The notes beneath the pieces were generated by a model. It did no database searches. It saw nothing but the letters and a program-made list of their open reading frames with translations, and was not told the origin of the DNA. From Vermamoeba vermiformis (Eukaryota; Tubulinea; Echinamoebida): a stretch of DNA of 64,000 nucleotides. A program made the position numbers and the translations under genes. Of the stretch, positions 61,462 through 64,000 are shown piece after piece. Each line of letters begins with the position of its first letter. Position 1 is the first letter of the stretch. The stretch is from assembly GCA_045837725.1 (NCBI GenBank), contig JBEWZL010000227.1, forward strand, positions 308,834-372,833, read 5' to 3'.

Positions 61462-63663
61462 ATGCGTTTATTAACGCTGATAATCCTTGTGGATTGGAGT
61501 ATCCCCAATGCCGAAAACAAGCTCCGTGGATCGAATGGTTTTTCACCATTACAAGTAAACATGGAAACAATAAAAGCGGAAAACAATTCGATTTTATTCA
61601 ATACCAACAACATTAACAACCATGTCCTCATTTTATACTTCAATGGGTCGCCGATCTGTCATTATGTCGGGGATCACGAAACATTCCAGGGTAAGCAAAT
61701 AATCGTTAGTTAAATTAAATATCTAATATTATATTAATACTATAGGAGCTAACACTGCTTTTGCGGGATCTAAAAAAAGATCTGAATCGAAAATTTATTA
61801 TGTCAATCAAACATCTACAAACGATTCCCAACACAATCTATCGAGACAGCGAGTTTTACAATGGTAAATAATTTATCCTAGTTCTAAACAAAATATTAAT
61901 CGTATTTAAATAGAAAATATTCGCAACAACGACTTCGCTGACGTTATCAAGAAGTTTATTGCTTCTCGTACATCAAAAGAGTTCAGAAATGCACTCGAGT
62001 CGGGTATGGGCATCAAGATTCTGCAGCGAATCATACGAAACCGCATGTGGGAGTTCCTCCGTGGTCGATTGCGACAATACCACGTGGTAAGTTGAATTTA
62101 CCTTATTTGGCAAACGTTGTAACTTATTGTACAAGCACGGATTGCAACATTTCCTTGGTAATGACTTCGACGACATCGATGACGAAGACATGGACGATGA
62201 TGCCAATGCTGAAAACGACGAAATGTCTGACTGGTGCGTAACATTAAGTTTAAATCTATTGATAACACGTTTGTAAAGCGAGTCGCCACCAGTTTCGCCC
62301 AAGCCTGGTACGAAGCAAGTGACCAAGTCAAATGGTTCTCCTCAACCGCCCAGCCCTCCTCACCGTACACGTGCGACAACGCTAAAGGCCACTCAATCGT
62401 CATCTCCCAGCACTGGAAATCACAATGGTGTTGCCAACACTGTGCAACCTGCTGCCTCGAACACTAATCAACGGTTCACGTCAAAATCCAAGTCTCCTCG
62501 TGGTCCAAACAACAACACGCCTCCCGATTCACCACGAACGAATGAGAAGCCATCGACGGAGCCAAAAAGAAAACAACAGGGTAAAGCCAAGTCACTTCCA
62601 TCTGAAGAGCCAACCACTCAGTAAGTTTGACGAAATTACGATCGTAATTGACGCATACTAAATAACTATCAGGAATGCGTCCGAGAAATTGATGTTGTTG
62701 GTTACGTTCGACAGCGCTCCAGAATATCACTTCGATATTACAAACACCAATGAGTTACGACTGGTCGGTAGCGATCAAATATTTACACCTCCTTCAACTG
62801 GCTCCACTTCAATGTTAATTGGTTCCTACAACCTTGCGGTAAGCATCGGTGCAATTTTGATCGTTGTTAACGCAAATTATGACTTAGGGCCTGGTTGCAC
62901 TTTCTGGCTGCGCTTTCAAGGTACGGAAACTTCGTCAAAATAAATTCTAATTGCATTTAAGAGCATTCTTATGCTGACAACAAGACAACGAGTGTCGTTG
63001 ATGTTTTCGACGGAAGGAGATGAGTTTTTTTCCGTTGCTGCACCATACGTTGATCGAAACACCCGCTTTTATGCTGTAAGTTAGCCTGCTTAATGATATG
63101 AAATAGTAATCTCTGCTAGACGGCGATCGATCTATCATTCGCTTCAGAAACCGTTTTGACGCCTGAAAGGCTTCAGCGACGCTTTCACGTATGTATTACG
63201 CTGCTATTCAAACTAAGACTCACCAAGAATCAGATGTTCCTGTGCATGCTCTCCGCTTACGCGTTCAAAAACGCTCCGAAGAAATTTATACCTCTATTGA
63301 AGAGCACGTTCGCAATTGATATACCTGTGAGTTACCATCAATTTCACTGCCACTTTCTAACGATAACAGGATTTGACTCGCGATGCCTTAATCGCTGCCA
63401 TATCAGAACTGCCCTTTGCGACAATCCGAGACAGTTGCTACAAGTTCGTTCACAATGCAGCATCGATGTTCGATCTTCAAGTGATGCCTTCATTCACCTT
63501 GATGAACGCACGCTCGGGAGCGATTGAAGAAGTTCAACCGTCGCAGAACGATTATGAAAAAACATTAATGCATATTGGTGTCAATCTGCTTGCTCCTGAA
63601 GACGCGCACAACGCTGCATATCCGATGACAGAAGCGTTATTTCAAGTAATGCACAATTATTAG
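61462..63663 (+). CDS. Second transposon-encoded protein, unknown function
   Basis: About nine exons starting at the ATG at 61462, 137 nt from the transposase start, with which it shares a bidirectional promoter. The N-terminal part is polar; a helical stretch (NDFADVIKKFIASR, GMGIKILQRIIRNRMWEFLR) and an acidic run (NDFDDIDDEDMDDDANAEND) follow. Then comes a Ser/Pro/Thr-rich exon (ESPPVSPKPGTKQV, PQPPSPPHRTRAT). The last four exons form a structured domain (LMLLVTFDSAPEYHFD, GPGCTFWLRFQ, EFFSVAAPYVDRNTRFY, LPFATIRDSCYKFVHN), ending EALFQVMHNY. I recognise no family. By position it is the counterpart of TNPA-like accessory proteins that bind subterminal repeats, which is inference. Confidence 0.65.
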
Positions 63664-63979
63664 AACTGATTAACTAATTAGTTCGTAGAGAGTTGTCCTG
63701 TTAAAAGAGAGTGCTGTTTCTTCGACAAAACAGTTCCGTGAGCTCTTCAACGATGTTTCCGCTCTTTTTAACTAACGACCAGCTGCTGGCATGTTTCTAA
63801 CTCTTCTTTAATTATAATTTTTAAATATACATTGAGAACTATTAATTATTAATATAAGAAAAATAATAACAAACGCTTGTAATAATATCTATTGTATTTT
63901 TAAACACTGTTTATTAAAACGTTGTTTCCAATAAACACAAGTTTTTTAAACACAGTTTTCCTGGCAGGATTTTTCATTC

Positions 63980-64000
63980 GAAAAACAGCGTGTTTTACAC
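63980..64000 (-). repeat. Right terminal inverted repeat of the CACTA-like element (cut by window end)
   Basis: Reverse complement GTGTAAAACACGCTGTTTTTC pairs with the left end at 16 of 21 positions. Three TAAACAC subterminal repeats lie at 63901-63954. Between 63664 and this repeat there is only AT-rich subterminal sequence. Confidence 0.6.

Larger units (their letters stand above)
58226..64000. mobile_element. CACTA/EnSpm-like DNA transposon, right end just outside the window
   Basis: The element begins CACTGTGG at 58226. Its inner terminal sequence (58232-58252) matches the reverse complement of the window's last 21 bases (63980-64000) at 16 of 21 positions. At that register about six more bases remain beyond the edge. 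Short subterminal repeats TAAACAC lie at both ends (58282-58289 inverted; 63901-63908, 63932-63939, 63947-63954). Inside are two head-to-head genes: a transposase on the minus strand and a second protein on the plus strand, as in many CACTA elements. The exons I read have no stops, so the copy looks intact and fairly young. The left flank CTT would be the target-site duplication. Confidence 0.75.

Overview
The window is nuclear DNA of an intron-rich eukaryote. Almost every gene is cut by short (about 45-260 nt) AT-rich GT-AG introns, usually with GTAAGT or GTACGT donors and a CTAAC-like branch sequence shortly before the acceptor. About 22 protein genes plus a tRNA lie on both strands with little space between them. 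A metazoan/plant-type base-exchange phosphatidylserine synthase, a CX2CX18CX2C GATA factor, PH-domain proteins and actin-related sequences fit a free-living protist. My best guess is an amoebozoan, but that is inference and I cannot name a species.

Layout, left to right. 0-6.2 kb: a PH-only protein (-), a five-exon archaemetzincin (+), and a large unrecognised F-box-like protein (-). 6.5-12 kb: a small secreted protein and two tandem seven-transmembrane paralogues, all on -. 12.7-14.7 kb: phosphatidylserine synthase (-). 15.4-18.2 kb: a PH-domain protein with a large C-terminal domain faintly like ABBA prenyltransferases. 18.2-22 kb: a hairpin-rich gap, a six-intron cyclophilin, tRNA-Ser(CGA) with an inverted partial copy and GC-rich hairpins, and the splicing factor PRP38. 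22.4-26 kb: a small hydrophilic protein, an intronless actin-related gene with a broken frame, and a phytanoyl-CoA dioxygenase family enzyme. 26.5-32.2 kb: a PHD/winged-helix chromatin protein, a tentative small gene, and a von Willebrand A protein that ends in the actin C-terminal signature. 32.3-41.2 kb: a 23-exon multi-thioredoxin protein of the secretory pathway, and an importin-beta-like protein with an F-box-like N-terminus, an RGG tract and FNFG motifs. 41.4-56 kb: 6-phosphofructo-2-kinase/fructose-2,6-bisphosphatase, a CENP-H-like kinetochore protein, a Vti1 SNARE, a GATA factor, ATG7 and RBM28/Nop4. 56.1-58.2 kb: a TPR-like protein with a Cys-pair tail, and the 3' end of another gene.

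From 58,226 to the right edge lies a CACTA/EnSpm-like DNA transposon. It carries a transposase gene (-) and a second gene (+) arranged head to head, with CACTG terminal inverted repeats and subterminal TAAACAC repeats. It appears to have inserted into the host gene at 57.7-58.2 kb, whose 5' part would then lie beyond this window.

Most of the genes are ordinary housekeeping. The unusual points are protein fusions (actin-like tail on a vWA protein; F-box + RGG + karyopherin + FNFG; PH + possible ABBA fold), a 12-bp palindrome TGACACGTGTCA that recurs in introns, the tRNA-derived inverted repeat with hairpins, and the transposon insertion. Exon joins were worked out by eye from frame and splice signals. 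Boundaries are firm where I say that the lengths close in frame, and approximate otherwise.
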